Source: Psychroserpens algicola
Lineage (GTDB): Bacteria; Bacteroidota; Bacteroidia; Flavobacteriales; Flavobacteriaceae
DNA: 64,000 bases
Direction: 5' to 3'
Assembly (NCBI RefSeq): GCF_014526325.1
Contig: NZ_JACNMJ010000007.1
Coordinates: 1 to 64,000 of the forward strand
In this document: positions 10,458 to 19,036 of the stretch, piece after piece
Layout: every line of letters starts with the position of its first letter
Position numbering within the stretch: the stretch's first letter is position 1
Notes under the pieces: model-generated
What the model was told of the DNA's origin: nothing
The model's database searches: none
What the model saw: only the letters and a program-made list of their open reading frames with translations
Translations under genes and position numbers: made by a program

Positions 10458-11202
10458 TGATCTTTTTAATAACTCTTAGTTTGTGAGTGTGTAATTGCCT
10501 ATCGACATTATATATTCCAGAATGATCTAATCGGTCTATTCTAACTTTTCCGTGGGCATGTATGATATAATTATCTTCCATAATAATTCCTACATGTGTA
10601 ATTAGGCCATCCTGATTATCGAAAAAAGCGAGATCGCCTGGTTCACTTTCTTCAATAAAACTTAACGCTAGTCCTTGAGTCGCTTGTTGCGAAGCATCAC
10701 GTAAAATATGATACCCATTGAGTTTGTAAACCATTTGAGTAAATCCTGAGCAATCAATACCAAATGGCGTTTTTCCACCCCATAAATAAGGAGCATTTAA
10801 GTATAGAAAAGCTGTTGAAATAAGGTTTGATTTATCTTGTTTAGTTTCAATAAAATTACCATCGAAACTGTGGTTTAATAATTCTAGTCCATTCAAAGAA
10901 GAACCAACCGGAATTGTATATAGCTGACTATTTTTGTTTTGAATATACTCAATCAAATCGGTAGATAACTTATGCGGCTGTTGTTTTAGATTTTTATAAT
11001 CATCTTCAGATATTTCTAAATACTGCTTATTATCTATCCAGCCCTCGTATTTATCAAAAGCCAATCGAATTCTGCTCCAAGTCTTACGCTGTTCAAGTAC
11101 TTTAAATAGTTCGCCATAGAGCACTTGTGAGACGAGCTCACTTGGATCATTAGGTTCTATTCTAAGAGGAACAATACTCAGATTACAAATTCCGTATTGC
11201 AT
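10453..11202 (-). CDS. C40 (NlpC/P60) peptidoglycan endopeptidase with SH3 domain
   Basis: Expected to cleave the D-Glu to diamino acid bond of cell-wall peptides. The N-terminal 65 residues resemble a bacterial SH3 domain (EPNDPSELVSQVLYGE, WSRIRL, GWID). The catalytic domain has Cys151 in GIDCSGF, His203 in THVGI and His215 in IIHAHG, the expected triad. No signal peptide is visible, so it either works on muropeptides in the cytoplasm, like some recycling enzymes, or uses another route. It starts 9 bases after the thiolase stop and is probably cotranscribed with it. Confidence 0.9.
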   Translation of the reverse strand: MQYGICNLSIVPLRIEPNDPSELVSQVLYGELFKVLEQRKTWSRIRLAFDKYEGWIDNKQYLEISEDDYKNLKQQPHKLSTDLIEYIQNKNSQLYTIPVGSSLNGLELLNHSFDGNFIETKQDKSNLISTAFLYLNAPYLWGGKTPFGIDCSGFTQMVYKLNGYHILRDASQQATQGLALSFIEESEPGDLAFFDNQDGLITHVGIIMEDNYIIHAHGKVRIDRLDHSGIYNVDRQLHTHKLRVIKKII

Positions 11203-11211
11203 TATTTTAAT

Positions 11212-12390
11212 TTAATTACGTTCTATTACGATTGCCGAAGCACCACCACCACCATTACAAATAGCAGCAGCACCAATTTTTGCATTGTTTTGTTGAAGAA
11301 CACTTAGCAGCGTAATTATAATTCTAACACCTGAGCATCCAAGAGGATGACCTAATGAAACCGCTCCACCATTAACATTAACATTGCTATCGGTTAAACC
11401 TAGAATTTTCATGTTTGCTAATCCAACGACAGCAAAGGCTTCATTAAATTCAAAATAATCGACATCACTTAGCGTTATTCCGGCTTTATCGATAGCTTTA
11501 GGAAGCGCTTTAGCAGGAGCTGTCGTAAACCATTTAGGTTCTTGAGCTGCATCTGCATAACTTTTTATAGTTGCTAATGGTTTTAGTCCAAGCGCATCAG
11601 CTTTTTCTCTACTCATTAAAACCATGGCTCCGGCACCATCATTAATAGTAGAAGCATTAGCTGCAGTGACAGTTCCATCTTTGGTAAAAGCAGGTCGTAA
11701 TGCAGGAATTTTATCCATTCTAACATTAGTATACTCTTCATCTTTAGATACGATTATTGGTTCACCTCTACGTTGAGGAACTTCAACTGGAACTACTTCG
11801 TCATCAAATTTTCCAGCATCCCATGCAGCAGCAGAACGCTTGTAAGACTGAATAGCAAAAGCATCCTGGTCTTCTCTTGAGAATTCATATTTCTCAGCAC
11901 AAGCATCAGCACAAACACCCATAGCATTTTGGTCATATACATCTACTAATCCATCTTTTTGCATTCCATCTTCTAATGTCGCTGGTCCAAATTTTGTAGC
12001 AGATCTGGCATGGTAATAATGCGGAATTAAACTCATGTTTTCCATACCACCTGCAACAACAATATCGGTATCACCTAAAGCAATAGACTGAGCGGCTTGC
12101 ATCACAGTTTTCATACCAGAAGCACACACTTTATTGATTGTTGTACACGGAACCGTATCAGGAATACCAGCAAAAATAGCAGCCTGTCTAGCAGGTGCTT
12201 GACCAGTTCCAGCTTGAACCACATTTCCCATTAACACTTCTTCAACCAATTCTGGTTTTAGGTTAATTTTATCTAAGGCTCCTTTGATAGCTATTGCTCC
12301 TAATTTTGGAGCTGGAATTGTTGATAATGCCCCTAAAAAACTTCCAATAGGAGTTCTCGCTGTTGATACAATAACGACGTCTCTACTCAT
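11212..12390 (-). CDS. Acetyl-CoA C-acyltransferase (thiolase)
   Basis: Condenses two acetyl-CoA to acetoacetyl-CoA or cleaves 3-ketoacyl-CoA. The nucleophile is Cys89 in INKVCASGMK, with NEAFA, GHPLGCSG and CNGGGGAS supplying the remaining active-site loops. Length 392 matches tetrameric thiolases. Motifs fit AtoB-type and FadA-type enzymes alike, so substrate chain length cannot be fixed. It heads a short unit with the NlpC/P60 gene. Confidence 0.92.
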   Translation of the reverse strand: MSRDVVIVSTARTPIGSFLGALSTIPAPKLGAIAIKGALDKINLKPELVEEVLMGNVVQAGTGQAPARQAAIFAGIPDTVPCTTINKVCASGMKTVMQAAQSIALGDTDIVVAGGMENMSLIPHYYHARSATKFGPATLEDGMQKDGLVDVYDQNAMGVCADACAEKYEFSREDQDAFAIQSYKRSAAAWDAGKFDDEVVPVEVPQRRGEPIIVSKDEEYTNVRMDKIPALRPAFTKDGTVTAANASTINDGAGAMVLMSREKADALGLKPLATIKSYADAAQEPKWFTTAPAKALPKAIDKAGITLSDVDYFEFNEAFAVVGLANMKILGLTDSNVNVNGGAVSLGHPLGCSGVRIIITLLSVLQQNNAKIGAAAICNGGGGASAIVIERN

Positions 12391-12482
12391 TTTTAATGTA
12401 TTTAGTTTGTAGCTGCAAAATTAATCATTTTTTAATTAAAAGGCTGCTTAGATTTAATAAGCTTAGTTCTATTATATTTTCT

Positions 12483-12490
12483 TACTTTTG
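12483..12490 (+). promoter_or_regulatory. Bacteroidota -7 element for the HD phosphodiesterase gene
   Basis: TACTTTTG is a perfect TAnnTTTG match 66 bases before the ATG. Only a weak upstream element (TTAG at 12463) is seen. Confidence 0.5.
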
Positions 12491-12556
12491 AACGTATAAG
12501 CATGCCTGTTTAATGTGTTAATTTTCATATCGAAATGTGCTTAAATAAAACTAATA

Positions 12557-14602
12557 ATGAGTGATTTAATCAATAAATGGTATAAAAATCATGCGCTTTT
12601 GTATAAAGTGCTTTTATTTTTAAGTACTACATTTTTAATAGTTTATTTATTTCCGAAGAGCGGAAAATTTAGATATGATTTTGACAAAGGGAAGCCGTGG
12701 CAATCAGAAATGCTATTAGCTCCTTTTGATTTTGCCATTAAAAAATCCACTGATGAACTTCAGCAAGAACGTATTGAAACTTCTGCTAAAAGTCCGGTTT
12801 ATTTTGATATTGACACTTCAATTAAATCTTCAGTTTTAGATGCCTATTCAGAAAAGTTTAAAACCTCTTTTGCCGATAGTATTATTAAGCAAAACCCTAA
12901 CTTGTTTCGAGTTGGCGAATCTGCGTTAAACACGATTTACGAATATGGCGTTTTAGATGAAGATTATGAATATGCCGAGGATAAAAATGTCATCCTTATT
13001 GATGATTTCACGCAACATGCTGAAACAAGTTTTTCGAATCTTACAAAACTTAATGGTTTTAGACCAATAATTGAGGAAGCCTTAGATAACAAGGGTTTAG
13101 TGAACTTTAATGCTACTTTTGTTTCAGTGTTTTTTGATGTTATTAAGCCTAATTTAAAACTCAATACATCCTTAACGCAAAATGCACTTGATGAACGATT
13201 AGAAACAATTTCTACAGTAAGAGGTCATATTGAAAAAGGGACTCTTATTATCTCTAAAGGAGAAATAGTTGAAGGAAATAAATATGATGAATTAAAATCT
13301 CTTGAGGCCGAATATGAATCTCAGGTTTGGAATGAATCTAATTATAACTTAATCATTTTTGCTTATGCCTTATTAGTTGCTTTAGCTTTATTAATGTTGT
13401 TGTTATTTCTTCGGAAATATCGAATGGAAGTCTTTTTAGATAATACAAAAGTGACCTTCATATTCTTCAATATATTGCTAATGATTTTGTTGACTACACT
13501 AGTGATAAATTATAATTCGCAGTATGTTTATGTGGTTCCCTTATGCATCTTGCCATTGGTTTTAAAGGCGTTTTTTGATGCGCGATTAGGATTGTTTGCA
13601 CATGTACTCACTGTACTTTTATTAGGGTTTATTGTGCCAAACAGTTACGAGTATATGTTTTTGCAAATCATTGCTGGGATTGTCACAATTTTAACGGTTT
13701 CTGAATTGTATAAGCGTGCCAACCTTTTTATATCTGTAGGTCAAATTACGCTCATCTATATCATAGCTTACTTTGCGTTTTTTGTTATACAGGAAGGTGA
13801 TATTAGTAATTTAGATCCTAAGACATTCGGTCTTTTCGTACTTTGTGGTTTAGCAACATTATTTGTACAACCGTTAATCTATATATATGAAAAACTGTTT
13901 GGTTTAGTCTCTGATGTCTCTTTATTAGAACTTTCAGATACCAATACTAAATTATTAAAAGAATTATCAAACAAAGCTCCTGGTACATTTCATCACTCAT
14001 TAAATGTAGCCAATTTGGCCGAAGCATCAGCTAATGAAGTAGGTGCTAATGCAATGTTGATTAGAGTAGGCGCACTCTATCACGATATTGGTAAAATGAA
14101 AAATCCGACATACTTCACAGAAAATCAAGCAACTGGAATCAACCCTCATGACGAATTGTCTTCTCGTGAAAGTGCAAAAGTGATTATCGACCATGTACTT
14201 GATGGTATAGAAATAGCAAAGAAAAACAATCTTCCTGACCGTGTAATTGATTTTATCAGAACACATCACGGCACAAGTATGGTATATTATTTTTATAAAA
14301 AGGAAAAAGATTTGGATGAAACCACATCTGAAGATGATTTCAGGTATCCAGGTCCACAACCTTTTAGTAAGGAAACAGCAATTTTAATGATGTGCGATAG
14401 TGTAGAAGCTGCTTCAAAAAGTTTAAAGGAACCTACCTCTACAAAAATCGATAAATTTGTAGAGTCTATTATTACTAAGCAAATGGAAGACGGACAGTTT
14501 TTAAATGCTAATATTACCTTTAAAGAAATTCAGTCAATAAAGAAGGTTCTAAAAACAAAGCTTGCAAACATATTTCATTTAAGAATTGAGTATCCGGAAT
14601 AA
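12557..14602 (+). CDS. PgpH-like membrane HD phosphodiesterase (7TM-HD family)
   Basis: Family members of this shape degrade cyclic di-AMP (PgpH). There is one N-terminal membrane segment (LLYKVLLFLSTTFLIVYLF), an extracytoplasmic 7TMR-HDED-type domain to about residue 265, seven or so membrane helices to about 470, then a cytoplasmic HD domain: HHSLNVANLAE, the HD pair in ALYHDIGKMKNP and THHGTSMV. Length 681 is normal. Whether c-di-AMP is the substrate in this organism is inference from the family; no cyclase gene lies in this window. Confidence 0.9.
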   Translation: MSDLINKWYKNHALLYKVLLFLSTTFLIVYLFPKSGKFRYDFDKGKPWQSEMLLAPFDFAIKKSTDELQQERIETSAKSPVYFDIDTSIKSSVLDAYSEKFKTSFADSIIKQNPNLFRVGESALNTIYEYGVLDEDYEYAEDKNVILIDDFTQHAETSFSNLTKLNGFRPIIEEALDNKGLVNFNATFVSVFFDVIKPNLKLNTSLTQNALDERLETISTVRGHIEKGTLIISKGEIVEGNKYDELKSLEAEYESQVWNESNYNLIIFAYALLVALALLMLLLFLRKYRMEVFLDNTKVTFIFFNILLMILLTTLVINYNSQYVYVVPLCILPLVLKAFFDARLGLFAHVLTVLLLGFIVPNSYEYMFLQIIAGIVTILTVSELYKRANLFISVGQITLIYIIAYFAFFVIQEGDISNLDPKTFGLFVLCGLATLFVQPLIYIYEKLFGLVSDVSLLELSDTNTKLLKELSNKAPGTFHHSLNVANLAEASANEVGANAMLIRVGALYHDIGKMKNPTYFTENQATGINPHDELSSRESAKVIIDHVLDGIEIAKKNNLPDRVIDFIRTHHGTSMVYYFYKKEKDLDETTSEDDFRYPGPQPFSKETAILMMCDSVEAASKSLKEPTSTKIDKFVESIITKQMEDGQFLNANITFKEIQSIKKVLKTKLANIFHLRIEYPE

Positions 14603-14631
14603 ATATTTGATAAAAAAAGTTTAAAAAATAG

Positions 14632-14662
14632 TTGCGTTCTTTGTAATGATAAGTTACATTTG
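14632..14662 (+). promoter_or_regulatory. tRNA operon promoter
   Basis: TTG at 14632-14634, a 20-nt spacer and TACATTTG at 14655-14662 match the Bacteroidota housekeeping sigma consensus at both elements. Initiation would be a few bases beyond, ahead of the tRNA-Ser 5' end at 14697. Confidence 0.8.
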
Positions 14663-14696
14663 CATCCGCAATTTATTGCAAAGTTCATATACAATC

Positions 14697-14785
14697 GGAG
14701 AGGTGCCTGAGTGGCCGAAAGGAGCGGTTTGCTAAATCGTCGTACCTAGAAATAGGTACCCAGGGTTCGAATCCCTGTCTCTCCG
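14697..14785 (+). tRNA. tRNA-Ser (anticodon GCU)
   Basis: Acceptor GGAGAGG pairs with TCTCTCC. The anticodon loop is TTGCTAA, the long variable arm (GTACC with GGTAC) is typical of serine tRNAs, and the T arm is CAGGG-TTCGAAT-CCCTG. CCA is not encoded. Confidence 0.96.
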
Positions 14786-14824
14786 CTAATTTTCCTTATT
14801 ATTTACAGATAAAGATAACCAATT

Positions 14825-14899
14825 CGGGGTGTAGCGTAGCCCGGTTATCGCGCCGCGTTTGGGACGCGGAGGTCGCAGGTTCGAATCCTGCCACCCCGA
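14825..14899 (+). tRNA. tRNA-Pro (anticodon UGG)
   Basis: Acceptor CGGGGTG pairs with CACCCCG. The anticodon stem is CCGCG/CGCGG around TTTGGGA, and the T arm is GCAGG-TTCGAAT-CCTGC. CCA is not encoded. It lies 39 bases after tRNA-Ser in one transcript. Confidence 0.96.
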
Positions 14900-14900
14900 C

Positions 14901-14941
14901 AAAAAAATCCAATCACTAAGTAGTGATTGGATTTTTTATTT
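14901..14941 (+). terminator. Terminator of the tRNA operon
   Basis: An 11-bp stem (TCCAATCACTA 14908-14918 with its complement 14921-14931) is followed by a T-rich tail directly after tRNA-Pro. The rest of the 14603-15019 gap holds nothing else recognisable. Confidence 0.85.
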
Positions 14942-15019
14942 TTTACAGCTCTGTAGCACTTTAAGCCTAATATTTGGTGTAGATAAATCAGAACCTATCT
15001 ACATTTTGGTATAAGTGAA

Positions 15020-15496
15020 TTATTCAATTCGCTTATAGTTTTCAGCGTAAATTCTATTGCCGTCTTCATCAATTTCAATTTGACTAAATGAATCTCCATT
15101 GATAATCAACTCATGTTTAAATTCTTTTTTTTCTTCAATAATTTTACTCATCATTTCTGAGCCATATTCGAGAATTTCTGTAAGCTCATTACCATCAACA
15201 GTATAGCTACCATAGCCAAACCATTCGGTAGAATCTCTAGGAATGTGTTTGCTCCACATTACCTTAGTAGGTGTGTACATTTTTACCTGTCTGTATCCAA
15301 TACTTGTACTAAATGAATCTGTCACCTTATTATCCATGTAGTTATAATAGCCTACGAGTTCCCATGCGCCTTCAAGCTGGGTTTTAGTCGTGACTTTTGA
15401 TAGTTCTACAGTAGATTCATCAGGTTTTTTTTCAGTTTTAGAATTACAAGAAAAAATCAATAGCATAATTAGGAGTAAGGACATTGCAGCTTTCAT
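15020..15496 (-). CDS. Lipocalin-like lipoprotein
   Basis: A lipobox (LLIFSC, Cys17) makes it a lipoprotein. The mature part starts with a charged linker, then LEGAWELVGYYNY, a strand-rich middle (KMYTPTKVMW, FGYGSYTVDGNEL) and FSQIEIDEDGN. This resembles small lipocalin-like proteins whose first motif is GxW. Ligand and role are unknown. It is monocistronic as far as can be seen; the next gene upstream on this strand is 86 bases away. Confidence 0.7.
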   Translation of the reverse strand: MKAAMSLLLIMLLIFSCNSKTEKKPDESTVELSKVTTKTQLEGAWELVGYYNYMDNKVTDSFSTSIGYRQVKMYTPTKVMWSKHIPRDSTEWFGYGSYTVDGNELTEILEYGSEMMSKIIEEKKEFKHELIINGDSFSQIEIDEDGNRIYAENYKRIE

Positions 15497-15582
15497 AATG
15501 ATATGATTTAAAGATGTGAATTACTTTAAATTTACGAAAAAACTGCCAATGTTGCTAATCTATACCGTTGCCAAGTGTATTA

Positions 15583-15735
15583 TTAAAATTTTATAAAATA
15601 AATACCAGATACTATTACAGCTATCACAAGTATGGATAACATGATAATGACAAACATGGATGTTTTTTTTGTTGTTTCGTCTTTTTGTAAAATATAATCT
15701 CTTCTTTCTTCGTTTTCGTCTTTTATAAATTTCAT
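15583..15735 (-). CDS. Small single-pass membrane protein (50 residues)
   Basis: The ATG at 15735-15733 opens a 50-residue frame. A charged N-terminal half (KFIKDENEERRDYILQKDE) is followed by one hydrophobic helix (MFVIIMLSILVIAVIVSGIYF). It begins 12 bases after the stop of the aldehyde dehydrogenase on the same strand, so cotranscription is likely. The clean charge/hydrophobic partition supports a real gene; function unknown. Confidence 0.65.
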   Translation of the reverse strand: MKFIKDENEERRDYILQKDETTKKTSMFVIIMLSILVIAVIVSGIYFIKF

Positions 15736-15747
15736 AAGTAATTGTTT

Positions 15748-17109
15748 TTATTTGTTAATATATACTGTTTTCTTATTCACGAATTCCATAATTCCTTCTC
15801 TTGATAATTCTCTGCCATAACCAGAAGCTTTAGTGCCTCCAAAAGGTAATCTAGGATCAGACTTTACCATCTCATTGATGAAATAGGCACCATCTTCAAT
15901 TTTTGATATGTTTTTAATTGCACTGTCAATGTCTTCTGTAAAAACCATTGTTCCTAAGCCGAATCGTGAATTTGAAGCCATTTCGTAAGCTTCTTCATTG
16001 TCTTTTGCCTTTATAATGGCTGCTACTGGACCAAATGTCTCTTCATCAAAAGCAGGCATTCCCGGTTTTACATTCACTAAAACTGTTGGCTGATAGTATG
16101 CTTTATTTCTAAAGTTTCCGAAAAACACTTTAGCTCCTGACGTTATAGATTGTTCGATTTGTTCTTCTAAAATATCAGCTAAATCTTCTCTGGCAAGTAC
16201 GCCTATTGTGGTATCGTTATCTGAAGGGTCTCCTGATTTTAATTCCTTGACATGAGTTGTAAATCGTTCTACAAACTCTTCATATATAGATTCAACTACG
16301 ATAAAGCGTTTTGCAGCAATACAGCTTTGTCCTGTGTTTTGCATTCGTGCTTTTACCATTACATCTAAGTATTTGTCTAAATTGGCATCACTTAATACAA
16401 TACATGAATTGTTACCACCTAATTCTAAAACTGTTTTTTTAAGATGTTTCCCGGCTATTTCGGCTATGTTTTTTCCAGCTTTTTCGCTACCTGTAAGTGA
16501 TACAGCCTTGATGCTCTCATCTTCTATTATCGACTCAATTTGATTATGGTCTACTAATAGTGTTTGAAAACACCCTTTTGGATATCCAGATTTAATAAAA
16601 ATGTCTTCAATAATTAATGCGCAACCTGAGACGTTACTTGCATGTTTTAACAGTGCCGTATTACCTGCGGTTAAGGTCGGAATGGCAAATCTCATGACTT
16701 GCCAGAATGGATAGTTCCAAGGCATAACAGCCAATATCGTTCCGAGGGGATCATAGCTTATGAAACTTTCTGTCGCTTCTGTTTTAATAATTTCATCAGC
16801 AAGAAGGTCTTCAGCATTTTTTCTATAAAAATCACACAAAAACATACATTTTTCTATTTCAGCTCTACTTTCTGATATAGGTTTACCCATTTCATTAGTT
16901 ATAAGTAGACTATACTTTTCAATATTTTGATGTAAAGTATTGGCGACCTTATCTAATAATTTAGCACGAGCATCAATACTTTCTAATTTCCACGTATTAA
17001 AAGTCTGTTTGGCAGTTTTCAATACATTTTTGACTTTAGCATCTGAAAATTTCTGGTACGTATCAATTACTTTATTGGTATACGGATTTTGAGTTGTTAT
17101 ATCTGACAT
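15748..17109 (-). CDS. NAD(P)-dependent succinate-semialdehyde dehydrogenase-like ALDH
   Basis: An aldehyde dehydrogenase family enzyme of 453 residues, the compact length of the YneI/Sad and GabD branch. Catalytic Cys263 sits in NTGQSCIAAKRF, general base Glu229 in LELGGNN and the oxyanion Asn132 in PWNYPF. The substrate (succinate semialdehyde or another short aldehyde) is inferred from family resemblance. It is divergent from the YtxH operon across 171 bases. Confidence 0.88.
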   Translation of the reverse strand: MSDITTQNPYTNKVIDTYQKFSDAKVKNVLKTAKQTFNTWKLESIDARAKLLDKVANTLHQNIEKYSLLITNEMGKPISESRAEIEKCMFLCDFYRKNAEDLLADEIIKTEATESFISYDPLGTILAVMPWNYPFWQVMRFAIPTLTAGNTALLKHASNVSGCALIIEDIFIKSGYPKGCFQTLLVDHNQIESIIEDESIKAVSLTGSEKAGKNIAEIAGKHLKKTVLELGGNNSCIVLSDANLDKYLDVMVKARMQNTGQSCIAAKRFIVVESIYEEFVERFTTHVKELKSGDPSDNDTTIGVLAREDLADILEEQIEQSITSGAKVFFGNFRNKAYYQPTVLVNVKPGMPAFDEETFGPVAAIIKAKDNEEAYEMASNSRFGLGTMVFTEDIDSAIKNISKIEDGAYFINEMVKSDPRLPFGGTKASGYGRELSREGIMEFVNKKTVYINK

Positions 17110-17280
17110 TTTTTATTTTCTAAATTACTAGAAGAAGTATGTATGAGTTAGCTGATAAGAAAAAAATATTGACGGTATTGAAATTACTATTTACGGCAAT
17201 AATTAAATCAATTACGTCAATCATTACGCTTAAAATGAGCAATATTTGTATAAACAATTCAAACAAACAATAAAAATATC

Positions 17281-17613
17281 ATGGGAAAAGACAGTAACAC
17301 AATTTTAGGAATATTAGCAGGAACCGCAATAGGAGCAACATTAGGAATTTTATTTGCGCCAGACAAAGGAAGTGCTACAAGACAACGCATAGCTGATGAA
17401 GCAATTCATACGAAAGATAAACTAGCTGAACGTGCAACAACGTTAAAAGATAGTGTTGTAAGTACAGTGTCAACTCGGAAGGAAACTTTAGATGATCAGA
17501 TTGAAACTATTGTTTCTGATGCCAGCCATAAAGCTGATGATTTGATCAATACTTTAGAAAAGAAATTAGCCGACTTAAAAGCTAAAAACAAGAAACTACA
17601 AAAGACATCGTAA
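17281..17613 (+). CDS. YtxH domain protein
   Basis: A short N-terminal hydrophobic segment with the glycine-rich pattern ILAGTAIGATLGILFAPDKG, characteristic of YtxH/general stress proteins, then about 80 residues of charged helix rich in Lys, Asp and Thr. Relatives are induced by salt and envelope stress in Bacillus. It is the first gene of a tight three-gene unit (3-bp and 5-bp gaps). Confidence 0.85.
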   Translation: MGKDSNTILGILAGTAIGATLGILFAPDKGSATRQRIADEAIHTKDKLAERATTLKDSVVSTVSTRKETLDDQIETIVSDASHKADDLINTLEKKLADLKAKNKKLQKTS

Positions 17614-17616
17614 TAA

Positions 17617-17964
17617 ATGACCGTATTCGAATCATTAAATAATACAACAGATAAAGCTACAGATACCGCTGAGAAGTATGTAAAAACATCTCAGCAGTAT
17701 TTTAAGCTGAAAGTATTTCAGCAATTAACCATTTCATTAAGCTTAATAATTAAACTTTCAATCATTGGAGGATTAATCACTTTAGCCTTAATATTTATGG
17801 CCGTTGCTGGTGCTATCGAAATTGGTAAAGCACTAGATAGTTTGGCTTTGGGTTATGCAATTGTCGGACTCATCTTTATTGCTTTTGCGGTTGTAGTTTA
17901 TTACACAAGAAAAATAATAGATCAAAAAATTATAAAAGTTTTATCTAACAAATTCTTTGATTAG
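17617..17964 (+). CDS. Holin-superfamily-like membrane protein (DUF1469 type)
   Basis: 115 residues: a helical N terminus, then two membrane segments (LIIKLSIIGGLITLALIFMA and ALGYAIVGLIFIAFAVVVYY) separated by a short turn. It matches the phage-holin-family (Actinobacterial Holin-X/DUF1469) pattern. Despite the name there are no phage genes nearby; in Flavobacteriia it accompanies YtxH in stress operons. Confidence 0.8.
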   Translation: MTVFESLNNTTDKATDTAEKYVKTSQQYFKLKVFQQLTISLSLIIKLSIIGGLITLALIFMAVAGAIEIGKALDSLALGYAIVGLIFIAFAVVVYYTRKIIDQKIIKVLSNKFFD

Positions 17965-17969
17965 TACTT

Positions 17970-18170
17970 ATGAAAAATTATACCACATTTGAAGAGATAG
18001 AATATGACTTAAAGCGTCTAAGCTTGGAACGTCAAATTGCCCTTGAAGAGCTTAAGGGTGTTAAAGGCGAACTTAAAGACGATCTAAAACCTGTGCACTG
18101 GATGCAAACAGTGTTTAAATACGCTTCTAAGTATGGTTCATTGTTGCTATTGAAAAAGATTATAAAATAA
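17970..18170 (+). CDS. DUF6327-type small protein
   Basis: 66 residues with no signal peptide, starting NYTTFEEIEYDLKRLSLERQ and ending in a basic amphipathic segment. Third member of the YtxH/holin-like unit, 5 bases after the previous stop and followed by a terminator. The family assignment is from recall of the conserved start; function unknown. Confidence 0.7.
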   Translation: MKNYTTFEEIEYDLKRLSLERQIALEELKGVKGELKDDLKPVHWMQTVFKYASKYGSLLLLKKIIK

Positions 18171-18190
18171 CTAACTTGTAGATTGAAGAT

Positions 18191-18226
18191 AAAAAAGCAC
18201 AGATACCATCTGTGCTTTCTTTTTAT
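18191..18226 (+). terminator. Terminator of the YtxH operon
   Basis: Stem AAAGCACAGAT (18194-18204) pairs with ATCTGTGCTTT (18208-18218) and is followed by CTTTTTATT. Confidence 0.85.
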
Positions 18227-18370
18227 TGACTTTATATTGTTTGGATGTGTCATTTAAGTCAAAGATCAATGTGATTGAGGTAATCAAAACTTGATGTATC
18301 CCTTAAATTGCGTATAGTTAAAGAGTAATTCATACTCATAATATATTAACCTAAAAACCAATAAAAAATT

Positions 18371-18973
18371 ATGAAAATTAGAACAATAATTATGACAACA
18401 GTATGTGCAGCGTTAATATCTAGTTGTAACATAGATCAAAAAAAAGAAGCAGAGTTACCATCAGTAGATGTTGATATGGATGTTTCAGCAGAAGAAGGAC
18501 AATTGCCAACTTTTGACGTCGATTGGGCAGATGTAAATGTTGGAACTACGACTAAAACGGTTAAAGTACCAAAAGTTGTGATTGTGATGGAAGAAGAAGA
18601 AATTGAAGTGCCTTATATAGATGTTGATATGCCAGAGGACGATAATGCAGATTATGAAAAAGAAGAACGTAATATTTTAATAGAAGCTGAAGTTACCGAT
18701 AATGAGCACACATTAGACATAAAGGAAATCTTAGCGTCTAATAACAACTTATATGTTATTTCAGAACTTAAGTCAACCAATCAGACAATTGGAGATAAAA
18801 AGATGAGAGTTTCAGATCAATTAACTTTAAATGCCAGAGATTTAAATGTAAAGCATTATATCATTGGAGAAAGACCTGATAGAGTTTTTAATACGCAACA
18901 TACATATGTCAAAAATATGGACGAATTAAAATCTAAAATCAAAGGTGATTATAAAGTTATTTATAGCAAATAA
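18371..18973 (+). CDS. Acidic lipoprotein with VDVD repeats
   Basis: A lipobox (LISSC, Cys19) predicts a lipoprotein. The first half is strongly acidic and contains three related segments: SVDVDMDV, TFDVDWADVNVG and YIDVDMPEDD. The second half is a mixed alpha/beta stretch (DIKEILASNNNLYVISEL; RDLNVKHYIIGERPDRVF). Not recognised as a known family. It has its own terminator; the upstream region contains TTGCGT, also seen before other genes of this block. Confidence 0.75.
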   Translation: MKIRTIIMTTVCAALISSCNIDQKKEAELPSVDVDMDVSAEEGQLPTFDVDWADVNVGTTTKTVKVPKVVIVMEEEEIEVPYIDVDMPEDDNADYEKEERNILIEAEVTDNEHTLDIKEILASNNNLYVISELKSTNQTIGDKKMRVSDQLTLNARDLNVKHYIIGERPDRVFNTQHTYVKNMDELKSKIKGDYKVIYSK

Positions 18974-19000
18974 TTCATTGTAATAGTAATCACATTTGTT

Positions 19001-19030
19001 AGACCTCAACTTACGTTGAGGTCTTTTTTA
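19001..19030 (+). terminator. Terminator between lipoprotein and AraC genes
   Basis: Stem AGACCTCAAC (19001-19010) pairs with GTTGAGGTCT (19015-19024), with a T tail. It lies between convergent genes. Confidence 0.85.
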
Positions 19031-19036
19031 TGTTTT

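Noticed and set aside
17617-17964. Holin-like protein as evidence of a prophage
   Set aside because: No phage structural, lysis or integrase genes nearby; the family is commonly chromosomal and linked to YtxH.
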